From: Mermis nigrescens
Taxonomy: Eukaryota; Nematoda; Enoplea; Mermithida; Mermithidae
Length of the DNA stretch: 64,000 nucleotides
NCBI GenBank assembly: GCA_036768485.1
Contig: JAVLUZ010000706.1
Coordinates: 1 to 64,000, forward strand
Direction of reading: 5' to 3'
Shown piece after piece: positions 1 through 11,918 of the stretch. The position numbers and the translations under genes were made by a program. A model generated the notes under the pieces. The model saw only the letters and a list, made by a program, of their open reading frames with translations, was not told the DNA's origin and did no database searches. Numbering within the stretch: the first letter of the stretch is position 1; every line of letters begins with the position of its first letter.

Positions 1-379
1 TCCTCCCCCAAAATTGTTTTTAGTTACAGTTTTGGCGATTTTACCCATCCTGAGCTGCCCATGATTTTCATGCTGCATACGAATGATAAAATTGCGGATT
101 CTTAGTATTATTTTAAATATTTGACTAGATAATAATGCAAAAATAATAATGTTTTTGATAGAAGTGATAAATCCATAAAATTCACAGCAATGCGTCATAG
201 AATTGACGCGATTTTAGATCTGTATGATTTAATTCTGTGTTAAACAACTAATACACTTAAATTAGAAAATAATCCAGAATTAAAACTAAAATTAAAGTAA
301 AAATCTCAACCTGAAATTCTAAACAAATTTTGAATAATGAAAGCCGACCAGTTTTAAACGCGCCAATCAATCTGGAGTA

Positions 380-686
380 TCCAAATATGTAATAAACAAA
401 GGTAAAAGCGCTATCACTTCATACCAAGAATTGTATTGAAATTATCTATAAAAATGATTAAAATGATTTAACATTTTTTGGATTATTAATGTAAAAATAT
501 GCTATATCGAAATTCCCATGGATTAAAAAGCATGATCCAGCAGGTGCCTACTGAAATCATCCCAGAATTTGTTTTCTTTAATTAAAATAACACTATAGTC
601 TGTTCCATTTCAAGCGGCGCATTTTCGTTTTACAGTTTATTACTGTAATAGCATGTTTTATGGTTTGGGTTGTTGCGGCAGTTCAT
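380..686. repeat. fragments of two transposon families
   Basis: Bases about 380-595 resemble the right part of the large hAT-like element at 10290-11910, ending in the same AAAATAACACTA terminus. Bases 593-686 resemble, in reverse, the short element at 8710-8966 that begins TATAGTCTGTTCCAT. Both are partial, so no target duplication can be shown. Bases 1-379 show nothing I recognise. Confidence 0.45.
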
Positions 687-1070
687 TATAGTCCCTTTCA
701 CGCTGAAGTTGGGGGCATAAGTTTTAAAAATCCTATCCGAAAAAAAGCTGACAGATTGCGATTATAATATTGATCTGATGCATATATACACAATTATCGT
801 AATCCACCGGCTTTCTGTCGAAGAATATTCTTAAAATTAATGCCCAAAATTTATGTGAAACAGGCACGTAGCTCTGTATGGGAAATGAGGGGTCCCGGCG
901 CGGACCCCCTCTCCCCAAAATACAGAAAAAAACTGGAAAAATAGGAGCTTTTAAACGTTATTTTGTGCTATTTTTTGGTCTTTTCGGACCCCGGACCCCC
1001 AAAATTTAGTGTTTGGTCCCCACAAAATAGGACGGCCAGCTAGTACGTGCCTGATGTGAAACAGACTATA
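687..1070. mobile_element. small TA-flanked MITE (family G), interrupted
   Basis: The ends read TATAGTCCCTTTCAC on the left and GTGAAACAGACTATA on the right. They form an inverted repeat with a TA at each edge, which would fit a Tc1/mariner-type MITE. A related unit lies at 8065-8206. A hAT MITE (861-1053) has inserted near the right end. Without it the unit is about 180 bp. There is no coding capacity. Confidence 0.55.
861..1053. mobile_element. hAT-type MITE, family C
   Basis: The 193-bp insert starts CAGGCACGTAGCT and ends AGCTAGTACGTGCCTG, an imperfect terminal inverted repeat. It is flanked on both sides by ATGTGAAA (853-860 and 1054-1061), a perfect 8-bp target-site duplication. The 8-bp duplication and CA-start termini are typical of hAT elements. 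The interior is rich in GGACCCC runs and does not code. A second copy is at 58424-58872. Confidence 0.8.
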
Positions 1071-2899
1071 GATGTATCAAATTTTAAGCAAAGCATATTG
1101 CAGCAGTGAGGAGACTTTAAAGCAACTGGGCCGCTACAAGAGCATAATTGAAGAAGCCATTTGGCAAGTGAAAAAGCTAGCCACAGTACCGACTTTAGTG
1201 AAAATGGTCGTTTGGAATGGATAGTAACACGTATCTGCGCTGCGCCTTTTTTCTTTGATGTTATGTACAATATCTTCACTATGTAATGTAACTACAGTCC
1301 GTTTCATTTATCCTAGAGCTTTTTCAATAAATCTTTTCAGAGGCTACAGTAATTCCATCTTTCTTATTTGCAGTAGCTCGCTTTAGAGAGTTGTGATATA
1401 GGCTAGCAAGGAAGAGGTTTTTCAATAAAATTCTTCATGGCATAAGCAATTTAATCGCGTTCTAGCAGACTATGCAACTTGCAAATGAAAGTGGCACATT
1501 CAGCTTATCTCGATTTGGAGGTTGGCTTATGCATCGTCATAAAAAAAGGCATCGTCTTCGTCGACGATGGACACATCATCGTCTCGTTGACAATGGGACG
1601 AAGGAAACAAAGCCACGAATCGTCCTCATCTTCGTCGATGATTGCTTTTGGGACGGCGTCGATAACGTCCCAAAAATATTTTTAAATAGTTTTTTCTTTC
1701 AAAAACAATCCGTTTTAATAGGCTTCTTTTTCTAGTTTTAATCAAAATCTGAATTTTGTTGGTATCTGCTCCTGAAGCGTAGCCAGGATTTTGGTTCGGG
1801 GGCATAGACAAACATTTTTTAAGACTGCTTTTGCATTGAATGCCAGTAAGGTTATGTACAGTAAAACTGAGTTCGTCAACCTTTAGTAGTGTAGCCTAGC
1901 TAATTTATGGGTTTCTAACAATCAAAAATCCAAAAAAAGTGTAAAGCGGCGCGAAGTGCTGAAAAAGTTTTGGGACTTTCACCAAATTTTCGTGTAGAAT
2001 TTACGGCCTCTCTATTGACTAAACAGTTCGGAAATTATAAAGAGTGGCGCAAAGTGCCAAGAAATTTAATCATTTTTTACCGCTCTTAACATTTAGTAGT
2101 TCTATGAATACTAATAGTCTGACGAGACAGAAAATTATCAAAATTTTGTACAAAACAATTTTGACAGTTCAAGCTTCTTACAAGAAAATTGCGAATTACT
2201 TACTTTGTCTGAAGATATTTTGAGTGGTTCGAGGCTTTTAAAACACAATGCTGGGGCTTTGCAAAAAGAAGGAGCAGTAACTGGCGGCGCTATGCGCCAG
2301 AAAGAATTTTGACGTTTGCACTCTAAAATTAATGCCGGCGCGAAGCACCGGAAATTTTTAAAAATTCTCGCCCCTTTTACCTGGCTTGTTCTCCCTAAAA
2401 TCTTCTTGCACATGTACAACGAGATTTCGCGGCTGCGGGGGGTCGGGGTGGCGCGCTCAGCGTTCCCTGCGGGTTCGGGCGGATTTCCGAAAAATTTTGC
2501 AAAAAAAGACATTTTAATGTTGAATGGCTAACGTTAAAATTTTCGCAGAATCGGCCGAATCCCGGTTCTGAATCAAGCCCAAAAACACTTAAAATTGAGG
2601 AACTCCTACATTGCGCAAAATCTCTGAACTGAAATGTGTTTTTCGACTTCTGCTTATTACGTAGCGCAGCGGCGGGTCGCTGTCAATATGATATAAGAAA
2701 AATGTATCAATGAAAATTTTGTTCTTACCGTTTTTTCAGGCCCATTTGTTGTCTTCTTATTAAAAAGATGCAGTTCAGAAAACAGGAAATGCGCAAAAAA
2801 CATAAGAAAAGTTCGGCCTTTCCTTTCATTTAAAATAGAATTAGCATGTGTCCTTGTAAGAAAGACAAACAAAGCAGAGAAATTGACAAACTTGTACAC
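1071..2899. other. non-coding, repeat-derived
   Basis: I see no gene here. From about 1880 onward the sequence resembles the interior of the hAT-like element at 35905-37669, including the short GC hairpin of the type GGCGCGAAGCGCC followed by A/T runs (for example near 2337). The similarity resumes after the foldback element and runs to about 4060, so 1880-4060 is probably an old relative of that family. Confidence 0.45.
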
Positions 2900-3799
2900 G
2901 GTATTGGTGTAGTATGTCTCCACCTTGCCAAAAATGCATCCACCTAAGTGTAGCATGTCTCCACCTCACCTGAATTATTTTTTTATGGATAGGACGACAT
3001 CCAGCTTCCTTGGTGCGTCCCCATCTCGATCACATTTTTTTGTTTATTTGTATTTTGTTGTTGTTTTTTTTCTGTTTTTTTGTTTTTTTGTTTTTATCTC
3101 TAAAAAAATTATATCGTTAATTATGAAAAAAATTTATATCGTTAATTATTGCGAGATAAGTTCAAGAGAAAAAGAATTAAATAAGGGTAAACTGTCTTGC
3201 TATTTCGGCGATGATATCGTTGAAAGGCGTCTGGATATGCTGCTTCTTGTACCAATATTGTGCTAAATGCCCTCAAGCAAAATGAGCGACGTGCCTCGCA
3301 TTTTTCTAACAATTTAGCTTTTACTGCAGGAAAACCCCAGTTAGCTTCAATGCTTTGCAGGTCTACAGGACGATAGCATTTGGCAAGCTCTGTTTAGCAG
3401 CTCATTAGACCCAAGACCGAAGTTGTTTAGAAAAATGCGAGGCACGTGCTTTGATTCCAGGGCATTTAGCACAATATTGGTACAACATCGCATCATCGAC
3501 ATCATCGCCGAAGTCGCTTGACAGTTCCCCTTATTTGGTTCTTTTTCTTGAACTTATCTCTGAATAATTAATTATATTTTAATGTTAAAAGAAAAAAACA
3601 AAAAAACCAAAAAACAGAAAAAACAAAAACATTAAAAATAAAAACAAAAAACACAAAAAAAAATTTTATCGAGATGGGGACACACCAAGGAAGCTGGATG
3701 TCTTCCTATCCATAAAATTAATTTAGGTGAGGTGGAGACATGCCCCACTAGTGGATGCATTTTTGGAAGGTGGGGACTTATACGTACTTCACCAATACC
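2900..3799. mobile_element. long foldback (inverted-repeat) element
   Basis: The outer ends are GGTATTGGTG (2900-2909) and CACCAATACC (3790-3799). The two arms, roughly 2900-3310 and 3430-3799, are inverted copies of each other. Both contain ATGCATCCAC, ATGTCTCCACCTCACCT, ATCCAGCTTCCTTGG and a stretch near GTGCTAAATGCCCT, leaving a spacer of roughly 120 bp. CAC flanks both ends and may be a 3-bp target duplication. The related sequence near 36990-37080 lacks this insert. No coding capacity is evident. Confidence 0.7.
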
Positions 3800-4206
3800 C
3801 ACCATTATGCTCAACAAGCATGCGCAGTTTCATTTAACGAACAAATAGTGCATTAAATTACTAAAGTGATATGAAGTGTTTGATTATTTTAGCTGATTCA
3901 AGCTTTTAATTTATTGGATCTATATATCAATAAATAATAATGACTCGGCGCGAAGCGCGGAAAAATTTGACGTTTTTATCCTTTTGAACTCAGTTTTCTG
4001 GACACATTATTGCAACAGAAAAATCAACATAATATTACTGAAAAATTTCGGGGTGGGTTGTGCCCTCAATTTCTTACCTGGCTACGCCTATGATCTGCTC
4101 TAATACTATAATTGTTCTTGGAACTCAAATCAACCCTAACCGACCGACTCGCCCCTGCGGCTTGACATGCTGTGTCCATACATGTCAGCAGCCAAATTCT
4201 GAGAGG
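3800..4206. other. continuation of family-D-like sequence
   Basis: This stretch resembles 37060-37340, including ATGCTCAACAAGCAT and the GGCGCGAAGCGC hairpin near 3946. No gene is visible. Confidence 0.4.
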
Positions 4207-4214
4207 GTCAAAAC

Positions 4215-4470
4215 CACACCTGGGCGTGGGGGGTTCGGGGGTATGCACCCCCATAAACCAAAATACCCCCAGAAATCAAAATACCAATCCCAGAATTCAA
4301 TTTTTTGGAAATTTTTCGTTTTTTCGCAATTTTTTGATGCCAATGGATAGTGCTTGATGAGAAACGTCGAAAAATGGTGTTTTTTTTATCGCCATACCAC
4401 CATTTTAAGGCCATTTTTGACCTTCAAAAAATCTTTTAACCCCCCTAGAATTTTCTTGCTGCCACGTATG
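4215..4470 (-). mobile_element. hAT-type MITE, family A (copy 1)
   Basis: The 256-bp insert starts CACACCTGGGCG and ends GCCACGTATG; in the opposite orientation the left end reads CATACGTGGC. Both termini share the pattern CAYACVTGGGC. The perfect 8-bp duplication GTCAAAAC lies at 4207-4214 and 4471-4478. The interior has poly-C blocks and a conserved block around CGTCGAAAAATGG and the CAATGGATAGTGCTTGATGAG region. It does not code. Confidence 0.88.
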
Positions 4471-4478
4471 GTCAAAAC

Positions 4479-6006
4479 CGACAAAAATCGCAAAAAAATG
4501 CCAAAAAATTCAATTCTGGTAGAGTTATCGATTTTTGCATGTGGTTTTTCAGATTCTGGGAGTGTAAACGCCCTCAAACCTCTCCACGCTCATGTGTGCT
4601 ACTATGCTGCCCTGCCATATCATTCTTTTTGCGTGAATATATCATGGAAATGCGAGCGATTTTTATATTTGTTAAACGTTTTACAGTTGCAAAAAATATT
4701 CGCAAACAATGAGAAAAAATTAACTTTATAAGAAATCGAGATCCATTTAAAAAATGTTTAACTAGCGCTTGTTCCTAAGGCTGTGTCCATTCTTGTTCAA
4801 AACAGCCTGCCTGGCTCATTAAACGCTCATATAGAGCCGATGTTGCAGGCAACGCTAATTTTGACGTAGCTATTGCTCGGACAAACAACTTTTCTTGCTT
4901 TTCAAGCGAATAGATCGAAGACATTTTCAGTTGAACTCTGCCAGCCTAAAAAAGGAAAACAATTAAAACATTACATAATTAGCAACTTTGAAGTCATACT
5001 CGTATACGAGCATAAGGTGCGATTTCTCCACTGATTGACCGCCTTATCCCTCAAAATTCACACTTTTCAGTGGCAAACCCTTCACGTTAGAGATTGATTT
5101 TTCGACGTTTTACACCGTCTCTTTTATTCAAAATATTTTTTGATGCAATATACTTTACCAATAAATTCGAAATTTTCCACATTTTCTGCGCGAAAAAGCG
5201 GAAACCTGGCGCGGAGCACTGGAAAATTTGCGAAATTTAAGCGGAAGGACGTTCATGAGCTTGATTTACTGTTTGATTTCCTGCTTTGTAGCACATGACG
5301 CGGAACGCCCAACATTTTAAAAGTTATGCCTGAAAACAGACGAAATCTATGCTGAAATAGCTATTTCTGCTCTTGAAATTGTATTGAAACCAATTCCATG
5401 AAAAGATTGGCTTTCAGGTCGTTCACAGATATTAATCAATTTCTAGCACTTTTTGAAAACAATTTTTTCTCGTTTTTCATTAGTTTTTCGCCTTTATTTT
5501 GCCTCATTTTTTCTTTAAAACTTCCTATTTATCCATTCTGGGGTCTAGCGAACCCCACAACCAAGAACATGGGCACGGGAGTTTACACAGCCCCCACTCT
5601 CTGAAATCCCCTCAAATCGATAAACGTCCATAATTGAATTTTTGGTGCTATTTTTGACAATTATGCACCATCTAATCCCATCCCCCAGAATTTGGCCCCG
5701 TAAACCTCAACTTGCATGTCAAAATGTAGCCCTGGGGGAGCAATCAAGCATCGGATTCTAATTATACGCATATGTTATGCTGGTGGGGTTTGAATTGGTT
5801 TTGTTAATTGTCAAACATTTGGGATTGGATTGAGGCTGACCATCGCAGGCAAGACAAAAAAGGCCAAGGAAGAAAAAATTGTTATGGACAATAATACTCC
5901 ATGTATTTAGCTTTATCTATTATCGATGTTAAAAAATTACAAAAAAAATTCAAAATATCGAACTCTGTGGATTTTAAGCTTCTGGAGGTCCGACAAAAGC
6001 CTCCTG
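4479..6006. other. intergenic, nothing recognised
   Basis: The sequence is AT-rich without a supported gene. A short hairpin-type block like those elsewhere (GGCGCGGAGCACTGG) occurs near 5208. Confidence 0.4.
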
Positions 6007-6018
6007 GATTGTGATTGC

Positions 6019-6234
6019 TGTGTGGGGCGTGTTGTGGGGGCGAGTTGTGCGTGGGCGAGTTGGGGGGAGGGGGAGTTGTGTGGGAGGGGGCGAGTTGTGT
6101 GGAGGGGCAAGTTGTAAGGGGAGGGACGAATTGTGTGTGGGCGAGTTGTGTGGGGGCTAGTTGTGTGGTTGGGGGAAAGTTGCGTGGGGGCGAGTTGTGG
6201 GGGAGGGGGGGGAGTGGTGTGGGGGGCGAATTAT
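6019..6234 (+). repeat. G-rich minisatellite
   Basis: A degenerate unit of roughly 15-22 bases around GGGGGCGAGTTGTGTG is repeated about ten times. The + strand is nearly free of C outside the unit and carries many runs of three or more G, so it could form G-quadruplexes. Open frames across it are low-complexity and are not called as genes. Confidence 0.75.
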
Positions 6235-6337
6235 CCGCAATTCTTCGTCAACAGACCGTACGACGGTGATTGCTCTTGACCATTAAACCATAGAAAATTC
6301 AGAGTGTTGAACGAAATTTCGCACAATTGTAAAAGTA

Positions 6338-6413
6338 GTAACTGCGACCGAGACTCGAACCAGGGACCACGGTTGACCGGACCGCTGCTCTTACCAACTG
6401 AGCTATCACAGAC
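6338..6413 (-). tRNA. degenerate tRNA-like gene
   Basis: On the minus strand an A box (TAGCTCAGTTGGTAAGAGC) and a B box (GGTTCGAGTC) are clear. The anticodon stem GCGGT/ACCGT encloses CCGGTCA, giving GGT (Thr family) in the anticodon position, but position 33 is C where U is nearly universal. The acceptor stem pairs only if a two-base bulge is allowed on the 3' side, and the T-stem has a mismatch. I read this as a tRNA pseudogene or tRNA-derived repeat. Confidence 0.55.
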
Positions 6414-6742
6414 AAATTCGAAAGTGGTGAACAATGTATTTGGATGGAACGTTGGAAAAGTTGGAAACGCTCGAAAGAATATTTCTAAAGATCTTTTCAA
6501 AGTCGAATATTCAGCACATGGGCGTTGGGATCTAAAAAGAAAATACAGTTCAATAGATCTTATTGACAAGAAGTGAAATCCTAATTTTAATAATTTCAAA
6601 TTGATCCTGTGATATTTTGCTTGGATTCTACAAATGAAAATCAGTAATATCAAAATACCTCAATTCCATTTTCAATAAATATTCTTGAGACAGAAAAACT
6701 AAAGCTTATTAAAAAATAATCCGTACATCTTATACTTAAATG

Positions 6743-6907
6743 CAGTGGCGGATCCAGGATTTTCTCAAGGAGGCGGTACCCCTAAGGAGGGTGGAACCCT
6801 GACTTGGGCAGAAAAATTAGCCATTTAACCCGAAAATCGCTAAAAATCCGTTCAAAAATCGCTAATTTTGCGCACTATTTTGGGCCCCCGTCCCTGAATA
6901 CGCTCTG
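6743..6907 (+). mobile_element. hAT-type MITE, family B (copy 1)
   Basis: The insert starts CAGTGGCGGATCCAGG and ends ATACGCTCTG. It is flanked by CTTAAATG at 6735-6742 and 6908-6915, a perfect 8-bp duplication. CAGTGGCGGATCC-type ends are common for hAT MITEs in many animals. It does not code. Confidence 0.82.
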
Positions 6908-6915
6908 CTTAAATG

Positions 6916-8064
6916 TGAAATTCTAAAGATTTCAGAGTCATTTTTCAAGTGTTTTTAGTTTGATCGTGATTTTTATGTGAATAGGGAGTTCAATACGTCG
7001 GAAAAAGATTGTTTTTGCCTCCAATAAATTTTTAAACACTTTTTTGACTTTTAGAAATTTTCGCTCCCTCTTCCCATAATTTAGGCGGTTTTCGACAGAA
7101 TATAGTCCAAGAACTCCCCAGATAAAGAACATGCATCAATACATATGTTTATTCGAATAAAAATATTTTAATTAGTATCATAGATGAAAATTATAGACAA
7201 ACAGGAAAATCGTTTAATTGCTCTCAAAAATTTCCTAAAACTAAGAAATTTCTTTAAAAAGTATCCCTTCGCTAGAAATATGTAAATACGAGTATTCAAT
7301 TGAGAAAAAATCAATTTTGAGCGCGCAAAGAATTTTTTTCAGATTGATATTGACTGTAATGTATGCAATGCTTGTCAAACTTTAATAAATTGCAAGGATC
7401 TGGAGTTCGCTATTTGTCGTAAACGTAATTGAAAATGCTGCATTGTCGTTTTCATTCCACGTGTCATCCTAGGTAAACATGTAAAATTTAGATATTTATC
7501 TATGTACGTATTTACGTATCAGCACCTTTGATGACTCAAAATAGTAGGTGGTATGCTTATAAATAGTCAGAAAAAGGCGCATTTTTGCTTTGCCGTTCTC
7601 CGAAAAAAACAACTTCCTATTAAAAAAGAACAGAAACGTCAGCAGTTGCATCATCCATGCCGTGCTTTAATTTCCTTATCCGGCATCACGTGCCTTCGAC
7701 GTATTATAATCCGGCCATTACCACTCTCCCACGCTGCACCGTAAAGAATAAAGAGCACGTATTGGAATTTAATATTGGTTCAATTGATCCTATGACTGCA
7801 TTGGAGCAATATTCGGAGAAAAGGCGAATTTTAATTGCTTAAAATGATTTTAGATTTTATTGCCGTCACGCTCAGGTATGTACGTACATAAGCTTGATTT
7901 CTAATCGGCTATACATCATACATATGTAGTACTTATCGTTGGCATGACAAAAATTCTGAATTCAGGGATAGATATGATACATGAATACCTTTGACAAGGC
8001 GACTCTCGAAATTGAAGTTTTGGTGCTTTTTTTGCAATATGGCCCACCGGACTCTCAGACCCAC
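6916..8064. other. intergenic, nothing recognised
   Basis: AT-rich sequence with no supported gene. The open frames here are short and show no family motif. Confidence 0.4.
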
Positions 8065-8206
8065 CTATAGTCATATTCACCCAACTTCGGTCATTAATTT
8101 ACGGCAATAAGCTGACAGATTGCGATTATAGCATTTAATCTGATATAAAAATATCGTATGTCGACGAAAATTCTTAGAATTTATACACGAGTGAAACGGA
8201 CTATAG
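8065..8206. mobile_element. small TA-flanked MITE, family G (copy 2)
   Basis: The ends read CTATAGTCATATTCAC and GTGAAACGGACTATAG. The interior block GCTGACAGATTGCGATTATA is shared with 687-1070 and, inverted, with about 16640-16790. Confidence 0.55.
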
Positions 8207-8709
8207 GTTAATATGTACATACCCCATTTTTGACATTCCTCCAAATTCATCACGGCAGAAAGATTGTGAGAAACTGAAATTTGTTTCCAAAAACCGGCTT
8301 TAGCGCGGATGTTCGAAATCAAGTGTAACTCTCTTCTATTATCTGTAAGTAAATATGTCTAAGTCTCATTCAGCGTTTTTTATTATTTTTATCATATTTA
8401 CTTTTATAGTTGGTTGGCACATGTGTATGTTCATACATATAGGGCCTGTTTGACGCTTTGTCTTTAACATTGAAGACAATTGTGCATTGTAATTTTTTTC
8501 GGCACTTATAAAAAGATTTTTTTGAGCGATTTTCTCTTGTTTTCACATATTTATTCGCGGTCAAAAGCTATAATGTGCATATAGAGGAGGTAAAACGGGA
8601 TATTTCTATAAAATGTGGTTCGATCAAATGGGAGAAAAGTCGTTTTTTTCGCCAAATTATGTGACAGATTTCAATAAAGAACCTTTTGGGGTCATTTAAA
8701 ATGCCTATG
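8207..8709. other. intergenic, nothing recognised
   Basis: AT-rich sequence without recognisable coding or repeat structure. Confidence 0.35.
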
Positions 8710-8966
8710 TATAGTCTGTTCCATGCCAAATGGCCCTTTTTCCCTAAAATCTTATTACTGTATTACTTTTTCAGTGCACAAATGGCTTCTGCTTTTATGC
8801 TTCGTTAGCGAGTGGTTGCTTCAAACTCTTCTGATTGATGTGTGCTTCGCTTAACACGTGGCGCACCTATAAACAAACTGCTGCAACAACCTAAACCGCA
8901 AAATATTCTGCTACAGTAATTAAGCGTACAGCGAAAATAGATCGTTTAGAATGGAACAGAGTATAG
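8710..8966. mobile_element. short inverted-repeat element (family F)
   Basis: The left end is TATAGTCTGTTCCAT and the right end ATGGAACAGAGTATA, an inverted repeat with TA edges. A hAT MITE has inserted into its last bases (target GAGTATAG). A partial reversed copy is at about 593-686. No coding capacity. Confidence 0.55.
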
Positions 8967-9149
8967 CAGTGACGAATCCAGGATTTTCCTAAGGGGGCGA
9001 GACACCTTTAAGGAGGGGGCGGAACTCTGACTTGGGCGGAAAAATTAGCCGTTTTAACCCGAAAATCGTTCAAAAATCCTTAATTTTGCGCACTATTCTG
9101 GGCCGTTGGGGGGGGGGGGGTGGGCTGCCGCCCCCTAGATCCGCCTCTG
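8967..9149 (+). mobile_element. hAT-type MITE, family B (copy 2)
   Basis: The insert starts CAGTGACGAATCCAGG and ends GATCCGCCTCTG. It has a perfect 8-bp duplication, GAGTATAG, at 8959-8966 and 9150-9157. A pure run of 12 or more G lies near 9107-9120. The interior matches copy 1 (ACTTGGGCGGAAAAATTAGCC and following). Confidence 0.83.
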
Positions 9150-9157
9150 GAGTATAG

Positions 9158-10289
9158 TAGGTACCTATACATGTACTTATGTATAATACACAAAATGTTA
9201 CGTTTTAGTTAAAATGTAAAGCCCTCGAGTAAAAGGTGATGGGGATCAATTTTCATTCGCATGCAAGAAAAACGACTACAATAGTACATTTAATGAATGG
9301 TTATACTATTTCGCATGTTAAAATTTCCGTTGTTCTTGGTTCCATCTTAAACCGTTTTGTAATCGATTTTACAACCAAAGAAAAAGACGTGCATAATGCG
9401 GATAAAATTTGGGCACCAAGGAGATTCAAAAAGCTGTCTAGCTAGGGAAGTATAAACGAACTAATGGTTGACTGGCAAAAAATAAGTGAGGAAAAAATGT
9501 CGCTTTCATGGGGAGTTTGCAAATGAGTTTTTTAGCATAAAAAAGGCGGCTTCGAAATCGTGCCATTTGTTATGCAAATCGCAAATCAATTTCGAAAATT
9601 TTTATATTTATAAATCTGCATATTTGAGATTATTATCATCTTTAACAAATTCCATTATTTCATTGAAATGAGGTACCAAAAGTATTTTAATTTGAAATAT
9701 TTCTACTCTTCAATACATTCTGTTCAGTCGTTCTTCTCAAAACAATGTCATCACGACCGGGGTGAAGGAAAAGAAAAGTATTTCTGAGATAACCAAGGAA
9801 GGAGGAATGGACAAACAAATCCTTCCAATTAGAAAAGGCAATAACGATGGTTCGCAAAGAAGTTTTAGTTTGAAGGAAGCTCTCCGCCGTAGGATTCGTG
9901 TCTCAAATTACGATATTCAAGTCGTTATTCCGATATGATTGTTAGTTTGCGCTGATAGGTATTAATCGAGCTGGCTTGGCACGTTAGGTTTTTACTCAGT
10001 ATGCTTGTCTTTAAACAAGCGAGGCAAATATATCGCTTTGCTAGCTTAGGTGTAGGTTATGTATGTACATACATACGTACATGTATATTCATTTATGTTA
10101 CGCTTAGGAGGATTTTTTATGCTTTTTAATTTTTAATCTTTTCGGATTTTTTAAACAATATGTACTGGTTTAAATAAGTTGAAGATCTTCATAGTACGTA
10201 TCAAAAATCCATTACGTACGCAATCAATGATTTTGAATTTTACATTTTCTTCAGTAAGTTATTCCAGTCGATTCGCACTTAGTTGCATG
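9158..10289. other. intergenic, nothing recognised
   Basis: No supported gene. The open frame at 9236-9445 has no recognisable motif and no coding support beyond being open. Confidence 0.35.
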
Positions 10290-11910
10290 TAGTGTTATTT
10301 TGGTAGCCCAAAAATAATTAAAATATGATATTGGTATAGTTGACTTATTTTTAATATGATATAAATATGATATTCTGCTATTTTTCATTTAAAATATGAT
10401 ATATTTTTGATATTTGGTATATATTTAATATACTTTTGGTAGGTAAGTACCTATCGTGTAATTTCTGCAGCCATGTAAAAGTAGGTATCTATGTAAGCAA
10501 AATACAGGTAATTAAGACTCGTTTATTGTATTTCAAAGTCAAGCGACTAATGCAAGTAATCAATATTTTTCGAAGAAAAGCACAAGCATTACATTTCTAG
10601 ACGCTGTTTAAACAAATTTCATATATTTATAAAACTTTCAAAATTTACGAGATTAAGTTACAAAATTACATAAATTACTTTCACTTTTCGTCAAATAACA
10701 AGATTTCGGAATAACGATCAGACATGTGCGTGGGGATGTGGGGTGTAGACCACCCAGAATAGAAAGATGGAAAATTTTGTAGGGAAAATGAGGCAAAATA
10801 AAGGCCAAAACCGGATGCAAATTAAAAATTTTCTTCAAAAGTGTTTCAAATTGACCAGAAACCGTGTAATATTGTGGTTTTAACGCTATATAAGCGCTTA
10901 TGCAAGTTATTGAGGTCATTTTGGCCCAACAAGCTGAATTCTTGACCCCTACCACAAATCGCCCATGCTGTGCACCACAACTGAGCGTGGGGGGTTTAGG
11001 GAGTATGCAACCCCCCCCCGAGAAACCAAAATATCCCCCCAGAAATCAAAATACCCCCCAGAATTCAATTTTTGAAATTTTTTGTTTTTTTTCGCAATTT
11101 TTTGATGCCAATGGATAGTGCTCAATGAGAAACTTTGAAAAATGGTATTTTTTTGCCGTACCACTATTTTTAAGGTCATTTTTTCACCTTTAAAAAAATC
11201 TTGCACTCCCCTCAGAATGTTCTTGCTGCCCACGTATGCTGTGCACCTATGATCACTATTAGCGAATCACAACGGTAAACAATACAGGTGGCAAACAAGA
11301 ATCGAGAAAACAAGTATAATTTGATGGGTCAATGTCATGTGTTGTGGTACATACTTACCGACCTAACTGAGATTTTGAAATCTCCCAGATCTACATAGGC
11401 CACCCTTAATGAGCTGAGCTTGCCGAAAGTTATGCATTTATCACTATCGACAGGATGTCATGTCACTCAATCATACTACACTGCGCTAATTGTATATATG
11501 TACACACGATTAACGCAGGTGTACACAAACCTTAACGGACTCTACAGTATACATATGTACGAGACGAGGTGGCTTGGTTCGGTATATGTACATACATAAT
11601 TAAGTAGGTACCTATACTGCATGCATACTTAAGTATGTATTATGAAGATATGACCTGGAAAATACCTACTGCATCATGCTTCGAAATTTGCAGGTAAGGT
11701 ATAGAGCGAAAGAAGGAAAAAGTGCTACCACTTTGTACCAAAATTATACCAAAATTATATCAAAAATATTTTCACATTTTCGGAGTTTTAATATGATAAG
11801 AATATGATATACCAAAATTCTCAGAATTAAAATATGATATTGGTAGTCCAACAAGTGCCTACCAAAAAATCATACACCAAAATTTGTTACGGTATATCAA
11901 AATAACACTA
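10290..11910. mobile_element. non-autonomous hAT-like element (family I)
   Basis: The 1.6-kb insert starts TAGTGTTATTTTGG and ends CAAAATAACACTA. It is flanked by GTTGCATG at 10282-10289 and 11911-11918, a perfect 8-bp target duplication. Both subterminal regions are made of many short variants of AAATATGATATT and its complement, in inverted orientation. No transposase frame is visible. A family A MITE (10976-11238) has inserted into it. A partial relative is at 380-595. Confidence 0.75.
10976..11238 (-). mobile_element. hAT-type MITE, family A (copy 2)
   Basis: The insert starts CACAACTGAGCG and ends CCCACGTATG, with the perfect 8-bp duplication CTGTGCAC at 10968-10975 and 11239-11246. It lies inside element I and is therefore younger than it. 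Confidence 0.86.
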
Positions 11911-11918
11911 GTTGCATG

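Noticed and set aside
1472..1735. basic open frames near 1500-1735
   Set aside because: They overlap in several frames, arise from a repetitive ATCGTC/TCGTCGA stretch, and have no recognisable motif.
5926..6269. glycine/cysteine-rich frames in the G-rich repeat
   Set aside because: Low-complexity translation of a minisatellite, without any family motif.
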